Origin: Pratylenchus scribneri
Lineage: Eukaryota; Nematoda; Chromadorea; Rhabditida; Pratylenchidae
Direction of reading: 5' to 3'
NCBI GenBank assembly: GCA_030063045.1
Contig: JAQSEB010000145.1
Coordinates: forward strand, 124,001 to 188,000
Length of the DNA: 64,000 nucleotides
The notes beneath the pieces are model-generated. The model was not told the origin of the DNA, did not search any database, and saw only the letters and a program-made list of their open reading frames with translations. Below, in pieces: positions 20,560 through 32,868 of this stretch (the first letter of the stretch is position 1; each line of letters begins with the position of its first letter). The position numbers and the translations under genes are program-made.

Positions 20560-23500
20560 ATGATGGATTTGGCCAAAAGTTTGCTTGGACTGGAAGAAGA
20601 AAATAAACCGGAGGATTTGAAGGAATTTAAGCGCAAATTGAACACATGCATTGTTCGAATCAAGGATAAATCGATTTTAATAGGGCGACCGGCCAACATG
20701 ACTGAATTAAATGTGATGCCATTGGAGGTAATTATAATTAATAATTTAAATAAAACAAATTTTTTTATTTAAGTTACCCTGCCCATTGGCAAGCAGTGAA
20801 ATTGTTGGTTGTGGTGAATTCGGTCGTTGCCCTAGAGGTGATTCTTATTGGGAATGTGATCATTGCGGCCAACTTATTTACTTTCTAATGCCCAAGGACA
20901 ATGTTGGTTGATTTATATATTATTTAATTTATTACAAATTTCAGTTGCCAATTAAACGTTTTATTTGCGACTGTGGCTCTGGTCCAATTGGTGAATTGGC
21001 ATTTCGTTGCAGGGCCCACTCCCACGGCACTGATGAATTTGTCCAGTTCGAATCAAACACATTGGCTGCTCATTTGCTGCGTTTTCAACAATTCAAAGAG
21101 AAGAATTTGCTGATTCTTGGCCAAACCGGTGTCGGGAAATCCACTTGGATCAATGCTCTGGCCAATCAAATCACATTTCAAACAATGGATGAAGCATTGC
21201 AGGTATTTAAATTGCACGAGAGCGGACAAAAAAATTCTCATCAAATATTAAAAAGGAAAAGGACTAAATAAACAGTTGGGGACAATCTGGTATAATTTGG
21301 AATCTGCTTAAATTTTTTTCACAAAAAAATTTTAACTGATAAAATTCGAATCAATTATTTTTAGGCCGAGAAGCCAATTTGCTTGATTCCGGCTCAGTTT
21401 TCGTTGTCGAATGATCAATTTGAATCAATTCCAATTAAAATTTGTCCACATGGAGTTCTCCCAGACTGCATTGATTGCAAAAACCCTATTGTGGACATTA
21501 ATGAAAATTTTTCTGGTGCCGATTCGCGTACCAAATATCCAAAGGGACATATTTTCACAGGAATCAAAGGTAATGAAAATTCGCAATCTTAAACTTTTTC
21601 ATATCACAGGTGGCCAACTCCGCATAATTGACACCCCTGGCATTGGAGACACCAGAGGAATTGAGCAAGATAAGGAGAATGTGAACAATATTATAAGCTA
21701 TATTTCCACCTTGGAGCAAATTGATTGCATTTGCATTTTGCTCAAACCGAATGAAGCCAGGCTGGACACAACTTTTCGCTATTGCCTTCAAGAATTGTTG
21801 GCCAGTTTGCATCGAAATGCCGCCAAGAATATTGTTTTTTGTTTTACCAATTCTCGTGGAACACTTTATCGACCCGGTAAAATGAATCCAAATATTGAAA
21901 TAATATTATTTTACCTAAGGGGACACATTGGAACCACTCAAAATTCAATTGAACGAATTGGCGCGAAAGACTGGAACTCGCATTGAATTGAAGAAGGAAA
22001 ATGTTTATTGTGTGGACAATGAGGTATTAATTAAAATTGATTGGTTAATCGCAAAAATTTGATTCATTTTAGGCATTTCGATTCCTTTGTGCTGTGAAAG
22101 CAGATTTTAAATTCACTGAAGCTGATTTCATAAATTTTTCCGAAAGTTGGCGTCACTCTCATCAGGAATTTGATCGACTCCTCAACTATATGAATGATTG
22201 TTTGGTTCCGCATAGTACACAGGAAACCACTTCATTGAATGAGGCCCGACATATTATTCTCACATTGTCCAAACCGTTGGCTGTGATCAGCAAGAATATT
22301 CAAGTAAGTTTAAGTATTAATATTCTTTAATTTAATTAAATAATTTAGTCGAACATTGTCAGTATTCAAAACGAAGAAGAACGTCTTAAAGGGCTTGATA
22401 CAGAGGCGATCGATTTCGAATCTCAACTCAATGTCAAACGCATTTTATTGTGAACCTAAAGAGTTGAATCAACCTCGCACTGTTTGCACTAGTGAAAAAT
22501 GTACTGAAACGGGACAAACAAAGGATGGCCTTCCTGAAACAATCTACAAAAGTTGTCATGATCCCTGTCACTTAAAAGGGGTTCCAAGAAATGTGCCCGG
22601 ACACGAAGATATTTTCGGATGCCAAGCTATCAATCAATCTAATGGCATGTGCAGAGTAAGTACATGAATTATTTTAACCGAATTCTTTTGTTTCATTCCA
22701 AAAAGTTTTAATTCTGATTCTGATTTGTGTGTTTCTTTCCGGAAAATTTTTAATTCTGATTAGTGTGTTTCTTTCCGGAATTTTTTAATTCTTATTTTAA
22801 TTTGTGTCGGTAAGTTTTAATTCTGATTTTATGTATCTTTCCTTCTGATTTTGTGTTTCTTTCCGGAAAGTTTTAATTCTGATTTTGTGTTTCTTTCCGG
22901 AAAGTTTTAATTCTGATTTTGTGTTTCTTTCCGGAAGGTTTTAATTCTGATTTTTTGTGTTTCATTCCGGAAAGTTTTAATTCTGATTTTGTGTTTCTTT
23001 CCGGAAAGTTTTAATTCTGATTCTGATTTTTTGTGTTTCATTCCGGAAAGTTTTAATTCTGATTTTGTGTTTCTTTCCGGAAGGTTTTAATTCTGATTTT
23101 TTGTGTTTCATTCCGGAAAGTTTTAATTCTGATTTTGTGTTTCTTTCCGGAAAGTTTTAATTCTGATTCTGATTTTGTGTTTCTTTCCGGAAAGTTTTAA
23201 TTCTGATTCTGATTTTGTGTTTCTTTCCGGAAAGTTTTAATTCTGATTCTGATTTTGTGTTTCTTTCCGGAAAGTTTTAATTCGGATTCTGATTTTTGTG
23301 TTTCATTCCGGAAAGCAATTAAGCGGAAAGTTTAATTCTGATTCTGATTTTTTGTGTTTCATTCCGGAAAGTTCTAATTCTGATTTTTTGTGTTTCTTTC
23401 CGGAAAGTTTTTAATTCTGATTCTATTTTTATGTCGGTAAGTTTTAATTCTGATTTTGTGTATCTTTCCTTCTGATTTTGTGTTTCTTTTTCGAAAGTTT

Positions 23501-25746
23501 TAATTCTGATTCTAATTTTATGTCGGTAAGTTATAATTCTGATTTTGTGTATCTTTCCTTCTGATTTTGTTTTTCTTTCCGGAAAGTTTTAATTCTGATT
23601 TTGTGTTTCTTTCCGGAAAATTTTAATTCTGATTCTGATTTTGTGTTTCTTTCCGGAAAGTTTTAATTCTGATTCTGATTTTGTGTTTCTTTCCGGAAAG
23701 TTTTAATTCGGATTCTGATTTTTGTGTTTCATTCCGGAAAGCAATTAAGCGGAAAGTTTAATTCTGATTCTGATTTTTTGTGTTTCATTCCGGAAAGTTC
23801 TAATTCTGATTTTTTGTGTTTCTTTCCGGAAAGTTTTTAATTCTGATTCTAATTTTATGTCGGTAAGTTTTAATTCTGATTTTGTGTTTCTTTCCGGAAA
23901 ATTTTAATTCTGATTCTGATTTTTGTGTTTCTTTCCGGAAAGTTTTAATTCTGATTTTTGTGTTTCTTTTCGAAAAGTTTTAATTCTAATTTTGTGTTTC
24001 TTTCCAGAAAGTTTTAATTCTAATTTTGCGTTTCTTTATGGAAAGTTTTAATTCTGATTCTGATTTTGTGTTTCTTTCCGGAAAATTTTAATTCGGATTC
24101 TGATTTTTGTGTTTCATTCCGGAAAGTTTTAATTCGGATTCTGATTTTTGTGTTTCATTCCGGAAAGCAATTAAGATATTCTATTAATAACAAACTTTTT
24201 TTTAACATTAAAAAACATCCCCCAAATTCATCCATTTATTTTTTTAACAATCCTTGATCATTTTTTTAGATTTGTGGTTGCCAATGGAATGTGCATATGC
24301 ATCTTTATTATTTGGTGGAGACAAAGTCGGACTATGTTGAGGATAAAAATGTGAGACGAATGTTGGACGAAAATGCCAATAAAAAGGCGATCAAGCAGAA
24401 AGCAATTGAGGAAGTGAAAAAGAAAATAAAGCAATTTGAAGAAGAACAAAAATTCATCAATAATGTTGCTGCCCAAGCCGGCATTTATTTGAAGAAAAAT
24501 TCCATTGTTGTCATCAACGATGGAGTTGAGGAACATTTGAAGATGCAAATAAATGAAGTGGAACGTGAGGATGAATTGCTCAAGGATAATCGGCGCCTGG
24601 AGGGATTAAAGGTTAGTTAAAAATATGATATATAATTTGATATGGAAATTAATTTTTCAATTTTAAGAAATCGTTAGAAGCCTATCGAAAGGAACGCGAA
24701 ATTTTGGAAAAGTCATTCTCTGCTGGAGAGCAGAATGCGCAACAGCAACAGGAAGAAATGACTCCGGATGGCATCAAACAATTGTTGATTAAATTGATCA
24801 AATTGCCTTTGTCTGGTGCAGAAATCAAAAATTTTATCGATGCGGAAAAAAAGGGTCTAAATTCGCAGGTAAACAATTTTAGAAAAATTCTAATTTTGTT
24901 TTGTTTTTTAGCGTCAAAATACTGAGACAGTCTTCCAGCGTAATGTGCCAAAACGCGCCAGCAATAATTCTTTTTGTAATTTTTTAATTAAAATTAATAT
25001 ATTAAAACTAAAAATTTCTTATAATTTGAATATTATATAAAATTAATATAAATAAATTTTTTAAAAATCTTTACCACTCATTCATTCATTAATTTACATC
25101 AGAAAATTTTTTAGAAAAAAAAAATCTTTTATATTTAATATGGGTTTGGTTCAAATTGATAAAATTTGAAAACAATGTGATAAGTTGTAAATCGGTTGGT
25201 TGTTGGTTCTGAATTAATCCAAAATAAAAGGAAGAAATATTTCTGATTGAGTGAGATCAATAAATTAATATTTGAATTTATTTTTAAAAATCAAAAAATA
25301 TGAGTGGTAGAAATATAATATCATTAAATAAAATTAAAATTTAATGAGAGATAAAAAAACATTGAAAAATACCAATATCACAAGATGAAAATTAATTATC
25401 ATTCTTTAATAGATAACCTTCATCGCATTGCTCAACCATCGTCAACTAGTGGTGGCCACAGTTCCCATGGATCAGCAATGCCAAATGGTAAGGAAAATGA
25501 CATTCATTAACAATAAAGTGATGAAAAAAACATTTTAAAGATACTGGCGGATATGGAGGCGCAACTTCTTCGGGTTCCAATCGCGACATTGGTGCAGGAA
25601 TGGGAAACACAACAACGAAATCAAAGAGAAGAAATGGTACCACTTTGGGTTGTTCTAAGAAGAAGACTTGTTTTAAAGATGGAAGAAATTATTATTTTCT
25701 ACGAAATTCACTTTCTTTTCCTTATTATAATACTATGGATAAATGA
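20560..25746 (+). CDS. AIG1-like P-loop GTPase, copy 2 (long form, with a frameshift)
   Basis: Thirteen exons: 20560-20727, 20774-20902, 20945-21202, 21365-21569, 21610-21876, 21920-22023, 22073-22303, 22349-22655, 24270-24611, 24668-24868, 24912-24975 (or to 24939), 25413-25487, 25541-25746. About 851 codons if one extra T near 22443 is discounted; with it, the frame meets TGA at once. Order: N-terminal Cys motifs (CPRGDSYWECDHCG, FICDCGSG), P-loop GQTGVGKS near residue 158, DTPGIGDT near 261, VDNEAFRFLCA, then a Cys/His-rich module (CTSEKC, SCHDPCHL, GMCRICGCQWNVHMHLYY), a coiled coil, and a Gly/Ser-rich tail ending in basic residues. The Cys-rich module probably binds zinc. Intron 8 holds a 1.5-kb minisatellite. 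The paralog at 11682-13902 lacks the module and tail. Confidence 0.85.
22680..24175. repeat. 34-40-bp minisatellite within a GTPase intron
   Basis: About 40 units of TTTTAATTCTGATTTTGTGT followed by TTCTTTCCGGAAAG, with an optional extra GATTCT (6 bp). TTCCGGAA within each unit is a perfect palindrome. The array fills intron 8 (22656-24269) of GTPase copy 2 and has no counterpart in copy 1. Confidence 0.95.
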
Positions 25747-27302
25747 TGCAAGAAATCACAAAATTCCAATATTTATTCGGGCAATATTTCATTTATAATA
25801 CCGTCTTTTTTGATTGAAAGTGTCAAAAAGTTTCGATCAAAAAAACGGCAAAAATTTGCAGGGCAATTTGGTTTTTTGGCTATAATTTTCTGGGTCAATT
25901 ATTCTATATAGTGATATTATGGTCTTTTCTCTTTTCCAAATTAATTAATTTATTTATTCACTCTCAATAAATTATTCCAATTACAAATTGCGAATTATTG
26001 GGAGATGTGTGTGTATGAATAGGAAATTTGTCGCAGGGCAGAAAATGGGGAAATTATCGATTAAATATAATGCCAATATAAAATATTTAAATAATAAATC
26101 AATGTCTCTTTTGGTCATTATCACAATATTTTAATCATCAATCATTTGATATTTTAAAATAAATTGATTGAATGAAATATCCTCTCTGGTATTATTGTTG
26201 ATTCCCTTTATTCCCCCAAAGGGTTGGTTAAATCCATTGGAAAAAAAAGAGAATGGACGCCAAAGGGGCGGATGGGAGAGAGAGGTCATTTGGAGGATTT
26301 TTGAGTGGATTGTTCTTTGTTTTGCCCAGCAGCAGCAGCAGCCCTACATCTATCCGCCGATGACCACCAAGCAAATTCACCAAGCATACTCTTCCTTTCA
26401 ATAATTGCCCCAAGCGACGCTCTGCAGCAGCAGAGCGGGGATAAATCAATTCCCTCTACCTAATGTGGGCCTGAGACCCAAGGGTGAATTTATAGATAGT
26501 CCATTCAATGTTTTCCCTATGGGCATTATTAAACTTTAAAGAAAGGCACATTTTTTGCTATGGCATAATTTGCGCCCTAGTCCCAGGGGCGAATTTATAG
26601 ATTGTCCATTTATCCCAAATAGTTTTCCTTTTGGGCATAATTAAATCTTAAAAAAAGACTCATTTTTTGCCATGAGAATTGAGAATTTTCACTATGAAAA
26701 CAACAAAATAATTGGTAAATTTTTGTAACAAATTTTTTGGCATGTCAAAAAATCAGCATTTTCTATGCCCATAAAAAAAGCATACTAAATCAAATTCCAA
26801 TTTAAATGCTTTCCTCCGATATACTTAATAATTCGAGCCATTTTAAATTTGTTATAAAAGTAAGGTGTATAAATTATTTTTATCAATAATGCCGGAAAAA
26901 ATTATTGTCAAAATATTCCATACAAATTAATGGGCTTCGTGGACTTCATTTTTAAATTTAAAACTACCATTACCTTATTTTTATAGTCTGATCTCAGTCA
27001 GATAAACCTCGTCTTTACGTAGATTTTACCTAATACATAAATCTAAAAATATTTTATTAAAAAATGGAAAAGGTGATGAGAAATATCACAAATAACTTCC
27101 TTATATGCAAAAAATGTGTTCCCTTTATTTTTATTTGCATAACAAGATTTCCAACCATTTTCCACTAAAATTCAATTTTTTAATAAATAATTTCCAGATT
27201 AAAAATTACATAATTTTTTTTTGTTATTTTTAACTTTTATAAAACTTAATTTTTTTGGCAGATTAATAACTGAATTTTAATAATAAGTTACGGCCTATTA
27301 AA
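25747..27302. other. Intergenic DNA with a short tandem duplication
   Basis: AT-rich spacer between the GTPase and homeobox genes. Two diverged copies of a block of about 105 bp lie at 26467-26568 and 26569-26675 (shared GGCGAATTTATAGAT-type and GGGCATAATTAAA-type sequence). 26165-26410 is a less AT-rich stretch containing CAGCAGCAGCAG. No supported exon. Confidence 0.45.
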
Positions 27303-29171
27303 ATGGGAAATCGTTTCACACGAACAGCGTCAGTGAAAAATGAAATTGACATTGAAAAGCAGGAACAACAAACACAAAATAATACAGTGGAAGAAGCAGA
27401 GGAAATGAAAGTAATGATTTATTCTCCAGGGCATTCGGTCAAAGAAGGAAAAGTTGATGGTTTGGAAGCCCAAAATGGAATTGAAGAAGGGCAAAATGGA
27501 ACAATGAATGGGAAAAAAACAACAAAATCAATGAAAATGGAACCAGCGGAAAATGGCCACAATTCTGTTGGCGGTGAGACTTCGTTACTGGAGATGAATT
27601 CGACCAAAAAGATGGGGCAAAATGGACACGTTTTTGGGCAATTGGCAGTGAATACTAAAAATGAAAATGCCAACGGCAAAATCGCACACCCGCGAAAATG
27701 CGGTGGTGCAAGTGGCCAAAAGCGACAAACGAAGACGGTAAGTTTTTCCATTTTTTTTCTGAATTTTGCACATTGGTTAATCAGCAAAAAATTCTTTCTA
27801 TATTCAAAATGATTGATCAAAAAAACATAATTGGCCAAAATAGTTATGGCAAAAAAAAAAACGAAAATTGCCTAATTTTTAGCCTATTTTTCTGCTTTTT
27901 ATAGTTTTTCGATTTTATTGCCTTAATTTTGCACACAAAAATTATTTCTATAATAATTTGATATTAAATGATCGATCAAATTAATAATTGGCCAGAGAAA
28001 GTTATAGCCAACAAAACGAAAACTGCAAGATTTTGGCCTATTTTGACGATTTTTGCTAATAATATTTTGCCAATTTTCAATCAAAAACCACAAATTCTTT
28101 CTCTAATTATTTCATATCACAATAAAAATAATAAAAAAGGATAAAATTCAAGAATGAATACCTAATCCATTTAATTAAAAATTAATATTAAAAATCAAAA
28201 TTCCAGGAAATTGCTGCTGCTGGTAGGCGACGAGGTCGACCTTCGAGAAAATTTACCGGCCATCAGGTAAATTTATTATAATCAATTTTGACTAAAAATT
28301 TTTTTGGAATTTGTAAAAAATCCTTATTTGATTTTTCAGTGGAATAAATAAAGAAAATTATTTTCAAAAATTACATCAATTTTAGGCAAATTCATTATTT
28401 TATTTTATTTAAATTTAATTTTTAATTTTTTTTGTAATTCTGAAAGTAGAATTCAGACCAAAAACCCTAAATTTGGTAATTATTAATTTTTTTGATTTTT
28501 TAGATCAAAATGTTGGAAAAGAAATTCCAAACCACGCAATATGTGGCATTGCCCGATCGCGTTGAAATTGCTGAAGAGTTGGGAATGTTGCAATCACAAG
28601 TGAAAGTGAGTGATTTAATTATTTTATTTATTCACTCTTATTCTTCATTTTTTAAAATTCAGTCTCATTTCTCATCTTAAATCGAGAATAAAAGAAAATA
28701 TACAATCAAAATTCGGTCTCACAAATAATTTCATTTTCATAAATTAATTAAAAAACCATTCAAGGGATGGTAGGAAATAATTAGTACCTAAATTAGGGTA
28801 TTATTAAACTGACAATGAGGCAATTTGATGGATAAAATTGGGTAAATTGTAGATGAGGGAAAATAGAAATGCTCATGAATGAAGGAAAAGTATAGATTCA
28901 ATATCATAAATTCGAAAAATTCGCAAACATCTCTAATCCCAAATTCAAAAATCTAAATTTAATAATTTTCTGGCCATAAATTAATTTAATGCTTTTCTTC
29001 CAGGTTTGGTTTGCAAATCGGCGTCAACAACAGAAGAAGCGTGTTAGGAAGATTACCAGAGATAAACGGACGGCTGCATGGCAAATGGAAGAGGAAGATG
29101 AGGCCGAAGAAGAGGAGGAACAAGCCGAAATGGAAGAGGAAGAAGAATTGGAGGAAGAAATGACGGCTTAA
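27303..29171 (+). CDS. Homeodomain transcription factor
   Basis: Four exons, 254 codons plus stop: 27303-27737, 28207-28266, 28504-28605, 29004-29171. Residues 1-145 are hydrophilic and low-complexity, with no domain. Residues about 152-211 form a homeodomain: basic arm GRRRGRPSRKF, helix 1 around HQIKMLEKKFQ, helix 2 LPDRVEIAEELGM, recognition helix QVKVWFANRRQQQKKR. The invariant W48, F49, N51 and R53 are present. Position 50, which sets DNA specificity, is Ala instead of the common Gln. The C-terminal 30 residues are almost entirely Glu/Asp, resembling an acidic tail. RRRGRP in the arm resembles an AT-hook. A nuclear, sequence-specific DNA-binding protein is expected; I cannot place it in a named homeobox class. 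Confidence 0.9.
28700..28890 (-). pseudogene. Degenerate SL1-like RNA pseudogene
   Basis: On the minus strand, 28809-28788 is a 22-nt leader-like stretch (TTTAATAATACCCTAATTTA) followed by GTAC and TTTCCTACCATCCC, and it is preceded by CATCAAATTGCC, matching the order of the SL1 genes at 2976 and 3750. The Sm site and 3' hairpin are not recognisable. It lies in intron 3 of the homeobox gene. Confidence 0.55.
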
Positions 29172-29684
29172 AATTTCCAAAAAACAAATATGGATGAACC
29201 ACCTTTATAAATAAAATTGCGATTACTTTTTGGAATTTATTTAACCATTGATTTTTCTTTTAATATATAAAATGTAAAATCATTATATGGATTATGGAAT
29301 ATGGAGTCCAGTTATTTTTTAAATCGATTTAAATTTCAAAGGGGGAGGAGGAATGGATTCTGTTAATTAAAAATATTTTTTAATATTTTAATTAGGGCCT
29401 AGGATTTGGACTAATAAGGTTCCAGATGGGTGTTTAAGGTTAGATAGGTTAGAAAAAAAAGCAATTCTCTGATTTGGCCAAGTTATAGGGCCCCAAAAAA
29501 AAAGATTATTATTTTTAATACGAATTTTTTACCATTTTAAATATTTTTTTTTGATCAAATTAAATAATATGCATATTGCATATCTTTTGTAAAATAATTC
29601 AGTAAATAATTCAATTTTACAATTTTAATTAAATTGAAATAAAATTAAGAGCAAATTTCTTTACAACTGAATGAGATGATTTGA
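29172..29684. other. Intergenic DNA with MITE remnants
   Basis: Contains AT-rich 3' flank of the homeobox gene and a worn family-3-like fragment (29390-29520, with GGCCAAGTTATAGGGCC). No gene is seen. Confidence 0.4.
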
Positions 29685-31958
29685 TCAAAATTTAGGCAAC
29701 AATAAATTAAAGTCAATCCATAAAATATCCTCTTCTTCTGTTGATTTATTCTGCATTCTTCTCAAATAATCATCCATCTATTATCGCGCAAAATTTCAGA
29801 ATTCCTTTATTTTTGAATGTTTAAATATTTTAAAAATATATATTTTTACCCCGATTTCTTCGATTTCTATTTGGACATGAGGCAAATTATCTAACTGACG
29901 GAATTGTTCCTCCCAAATTGCCCTTAAATGTTCTTCGCCTTTTGGATGACGAACAAGGAAGCGCTCCACATGGGCATAATAATAAGGAATATTTGGATTC
30001 ACATTTGGATAAAGGGCAAGCACCTCTCCAGTTTGTTCATTTTCCACAATAAAACTTGCATAATCTGTCGGTGCCCATTGCCCCTCGAGTACTAGGAAGA
30101 AATTGGCCGATTGAATTGAACGAATGAATTGCTGAAATGGAAAATGTTAACTTATACGGCTTTTTTTCTTGTGGATCTACCTTTGGATGAATGATCGCTT
30201 ATTCGAAAGAGCTTGAAAAACTAAGAAAGGCCGTAGAATTTTGACTTATTCTCGGCTTGTCTAATATAGACACGTCGATTTATCTATAATTCGAACAAAA
30301 AAAATTTCTTCCGACCCAAATGGTGGACCCTTCACTTTTTTCAATTTTCGTAACTCCAAACAAAAATTTTGATTCCGTTTTACGAGCTCCTCTTTCGAAT
30401 GAGCTCATCCCAGGTAGGTCCACTATAAAAAAGAGCCGTATAAATTAAGAAAACATAAAACCACTAAGATAAATTAAAATTTAATAACCTCCTTGATTTT
30501 GTCAATTAACATGGATTTTTCATCTTTTGCATGGATAGAATAGCTAATATTGAAAAATTTTGGGCTCTGATCAGCAGAACTTGATTTGATCAACAACCAT
30601 TTGACCAACAAATCGGCCGCCTTCCATTCAACACTCGATCTGTCTCGCCGTATTGCTTGAACATTTTCGATAAGGTCAAACGCATTTGGATGTAATCGCA
30701 AGAAATCAAAGAAATGTTCGTGGTAAATTGAAGAGGCTTTCTTTATCATCATTTCGAATAGACGATGAATTTGGCCAAAGTGCTCCACGGATTGCCAAAT
30801 TTGCACATCCAAACTGTGAATACCTAATGAAATTCCATTTAATTTTGAGTGGATGCATTCAATGAATTGCATAATTTGGCCATCCACAAAACTGAACAAT
30901 ATAAAAAGAAGTTTAAATTAATTTTTATTTTTTACGGCAAATATTTAATTTTTGGGAAAAAACATTGAAACTTGCGAAAAGAATATTGAAAATTGCGATA
31001 AGTTTATAACGGTTTAGTGGTTTGCCTACAATTCACAAACCATATACCCATTGGATAGAGCTCGTCAAGACGCTTCGATTGGTATATAATTTGTCGTGAT
31101 TTAATTGGTTTTGAACCAAAACCAAATCCCATAAAATGGTTTAAGTGGTTTAAAATTCTTAATTTTTTTATCAAACCATGACAAAATATATACCAATCGA
31201 TGCGTCTTGACGAGATCTATCGACTGGGCATAAGGTTTTGGGGGTCTAGGACAAACCACTAAACCGGTATAAACTTTGGCAAAATTAAATATTATCCATT
31301 TTTACTTACTTTATTGAGATTTCTTCGAACCCAGTGATGTAATTTGGCGGTGAAATAGAAGCAATTGAAATTTCCATTCCATTTCGTTCCAATTTGGCTT
31401 GATAAATTCCCGTTGATTCATTTCGTTCTTTGCCAAATTCGAGAGAATTGACTTTGTATGGTTTCACATTTCCATGCAATTTTGGCCAACACAATTGCTT
31501 GAACGTCTCGCATGATGTACTCAATTTGGAATCGGCCATTTCTTTGCGTGGAATCCAAGGCAGAGAATCAATCAGCCAATTCGGTACACTGAATATTTTA
31601 TTTAATTTAAATAATTATTTATTTATTTGAACCTTCTCCCAGTCAATTTTGCTCTTTTTGCATCCATTTTCTCTTCTGATGAATCATTGGACCTCTTTTT
31701 AAGCATTTCTTGCGAACTTGGATTTGGATAAGTTGGATTATTTAGCTTAATTGTAAAATATTCACTATTAAGTATTCATTTCAAAAAAACCTGGGATTTT
31801 TCTGCCTTCAGCGTTTCAATTTCTTCCAATAATTTTGCATTTTTATCCGTCAATTCTCCATTTTGCTTTGTCAATTCGGCATTTTGTCCTTCAACTTTGT
31901 TCAATTTTTCTTTCAATGCAATGTTTTCGTTGATTAATTCCGAATTGTCGTTGGACAT
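29685..31958 (-). CDS. Coiled-coil + F-box-like protein
   Basis: Six exons, 445 codons plus stop: 31958-31791, 31745-31633, 31588-31310, 30891-30489, 30131-29850, 29777-29685. Residues 1-56 form a perfect heptad coil (NAELTKQNGELTDKNAKLLE). After a Ser/Lys linker, residues about 95-140 read VPNWLIDSLPWIPRKEMADS then CETFKQLCWPKLHG, a degenerate F-box pattern (L..LPW.PR, then SC..F..LC). The remainder has alternating strands and helices (EWKAADLLVKWLL, FRQLDNLPHVQIEIEEIG) typical of nematode F-box-associated regions. If the F-box is functional, the protein would recruit substrates to an SCF ubiquitin ligase. Intron 3 contains a family-2 MITE. The F-box call is tentative; the exon structure is well supported. 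Confidence 0.75.
30934..31299. mobile_element. Palindromic MITE, family 2 (intronic)
   Basis: Core GATAGAGCTCGTCAAGACGC / GATGCGTCTTGACGAGATCT in inverted halves, with AAATATTTAATTTTTG and AAAATTAAATATTATCC ends. It lies in intron 3 of the F-box-like gene. Confidence 0.7.
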
Positions 31959-32868
31959 TTTTATTCTCGAAAATAATTTGATTTTAATATTTTAATTCAA
32001 GAGGTTTTTAATTAATCTAAAAAACCAATTTTATAAGAAATGACCAAAAAGTAGAATTAAAAATTTAGAAGAATGGACGTATTTTTCCAATTTTTTGTAA
32101 AATTTTAAAACATATTGAAATTTATGTTGACCAAATTAGGTGAAAATTGGACGTCGAGATTGCGCAATATAAAATCTATACCCGGGGTTTTGTGAGCTAT
32201 AATATAACAAGGGGATGATTTATTTCAGGACATGGTAGGGATTAGGGAACCACGACCATATTCCGCGAATAGATTTTGGAATAAATCTATTCCAATTTGT
32301 AATTTATTTTATACTCGTTATCATCATCACTCGCAATATTCTATAGATTCGGATAGTAGATTTTATTCTGAATTTTTGCTGGGATAGGAATAAAGAATAA
32401 ATGTGTTCGGAATAAAAATATTTTTATCTTTGTTACTTTAGTCCGCTAATTTTATTGGCCTCGGAAAAATTTGATTTGATGTTTTGCTGTTCTGTTTAGA
32501 TATTTTAAGCTTATGAACATTGAACGGCGAGATTAGTACATTTTAGATACTAGCTAGCTATAGCTGCACTGCTGAGCTGCTGCTGCAAGCTGCAGATGGA
32601 AGAGGGAGATGTAAAGATTAAAAAGCCATGTGCATACTTAAAAAATTGCCGGCAAGTTCCTCCTTAAAAAAAAACTTGCGTGCATACTTTTTTTTTTTCA
32701 AATCTTTCTACTTGCGGCCAGTTTTCATGGCGGCAAGAAAATTGCCGCATTAAGTATGCACATGGCCTAAGAATAAAGAGCAAATGCTGCCCAAAAATGC
32801 GTTGTTTTTGCACTGCAGTTATTTAAAAAAAAAAACTACTAAAATAATATCGCTTTGAGAATAGAGAA
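31959..32868. other. Intergenic DNA
   Basis: AT-rich spacer between diverging genes (F-box-like on the minus strand, PUR-like on the plus strand), so it holds both promoters. 32560-32600 is a GCTGCTGCTGCAAGCTGCAG-type low-complexity patch. A small MITE lies at 32625-32766. Confidence 0.4.
32625..32766. mobile_element. 142-bp MITE
   Basis: Terminal inverted repeats GCCATGTGCATACTTAA and TTAAGTATGCACATGGC, perfect over 17 bp, with further internal pairing (AAAATTGCCG / CGGCAA). The target duplication is not clear. Confidence 0.7.

Noticed and set aside
22356..22667. Separate small Cys-rich protein starting at 22356
   Set aside because: Its first 30 codons are an out-of-frame reading of exon 8 of GTPase copy 2. 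Only the part after the extra T is genuine, and it belongs to that gene.
22680..24175. Regular repeats that might suggest a CRISPR array
   Set aside because: The units are head-to-tail without unique spacers, in a eukaryotic intron. They are minisatellites, as are the arrays at 14875, 18360, 33115, 35925 and 63305.
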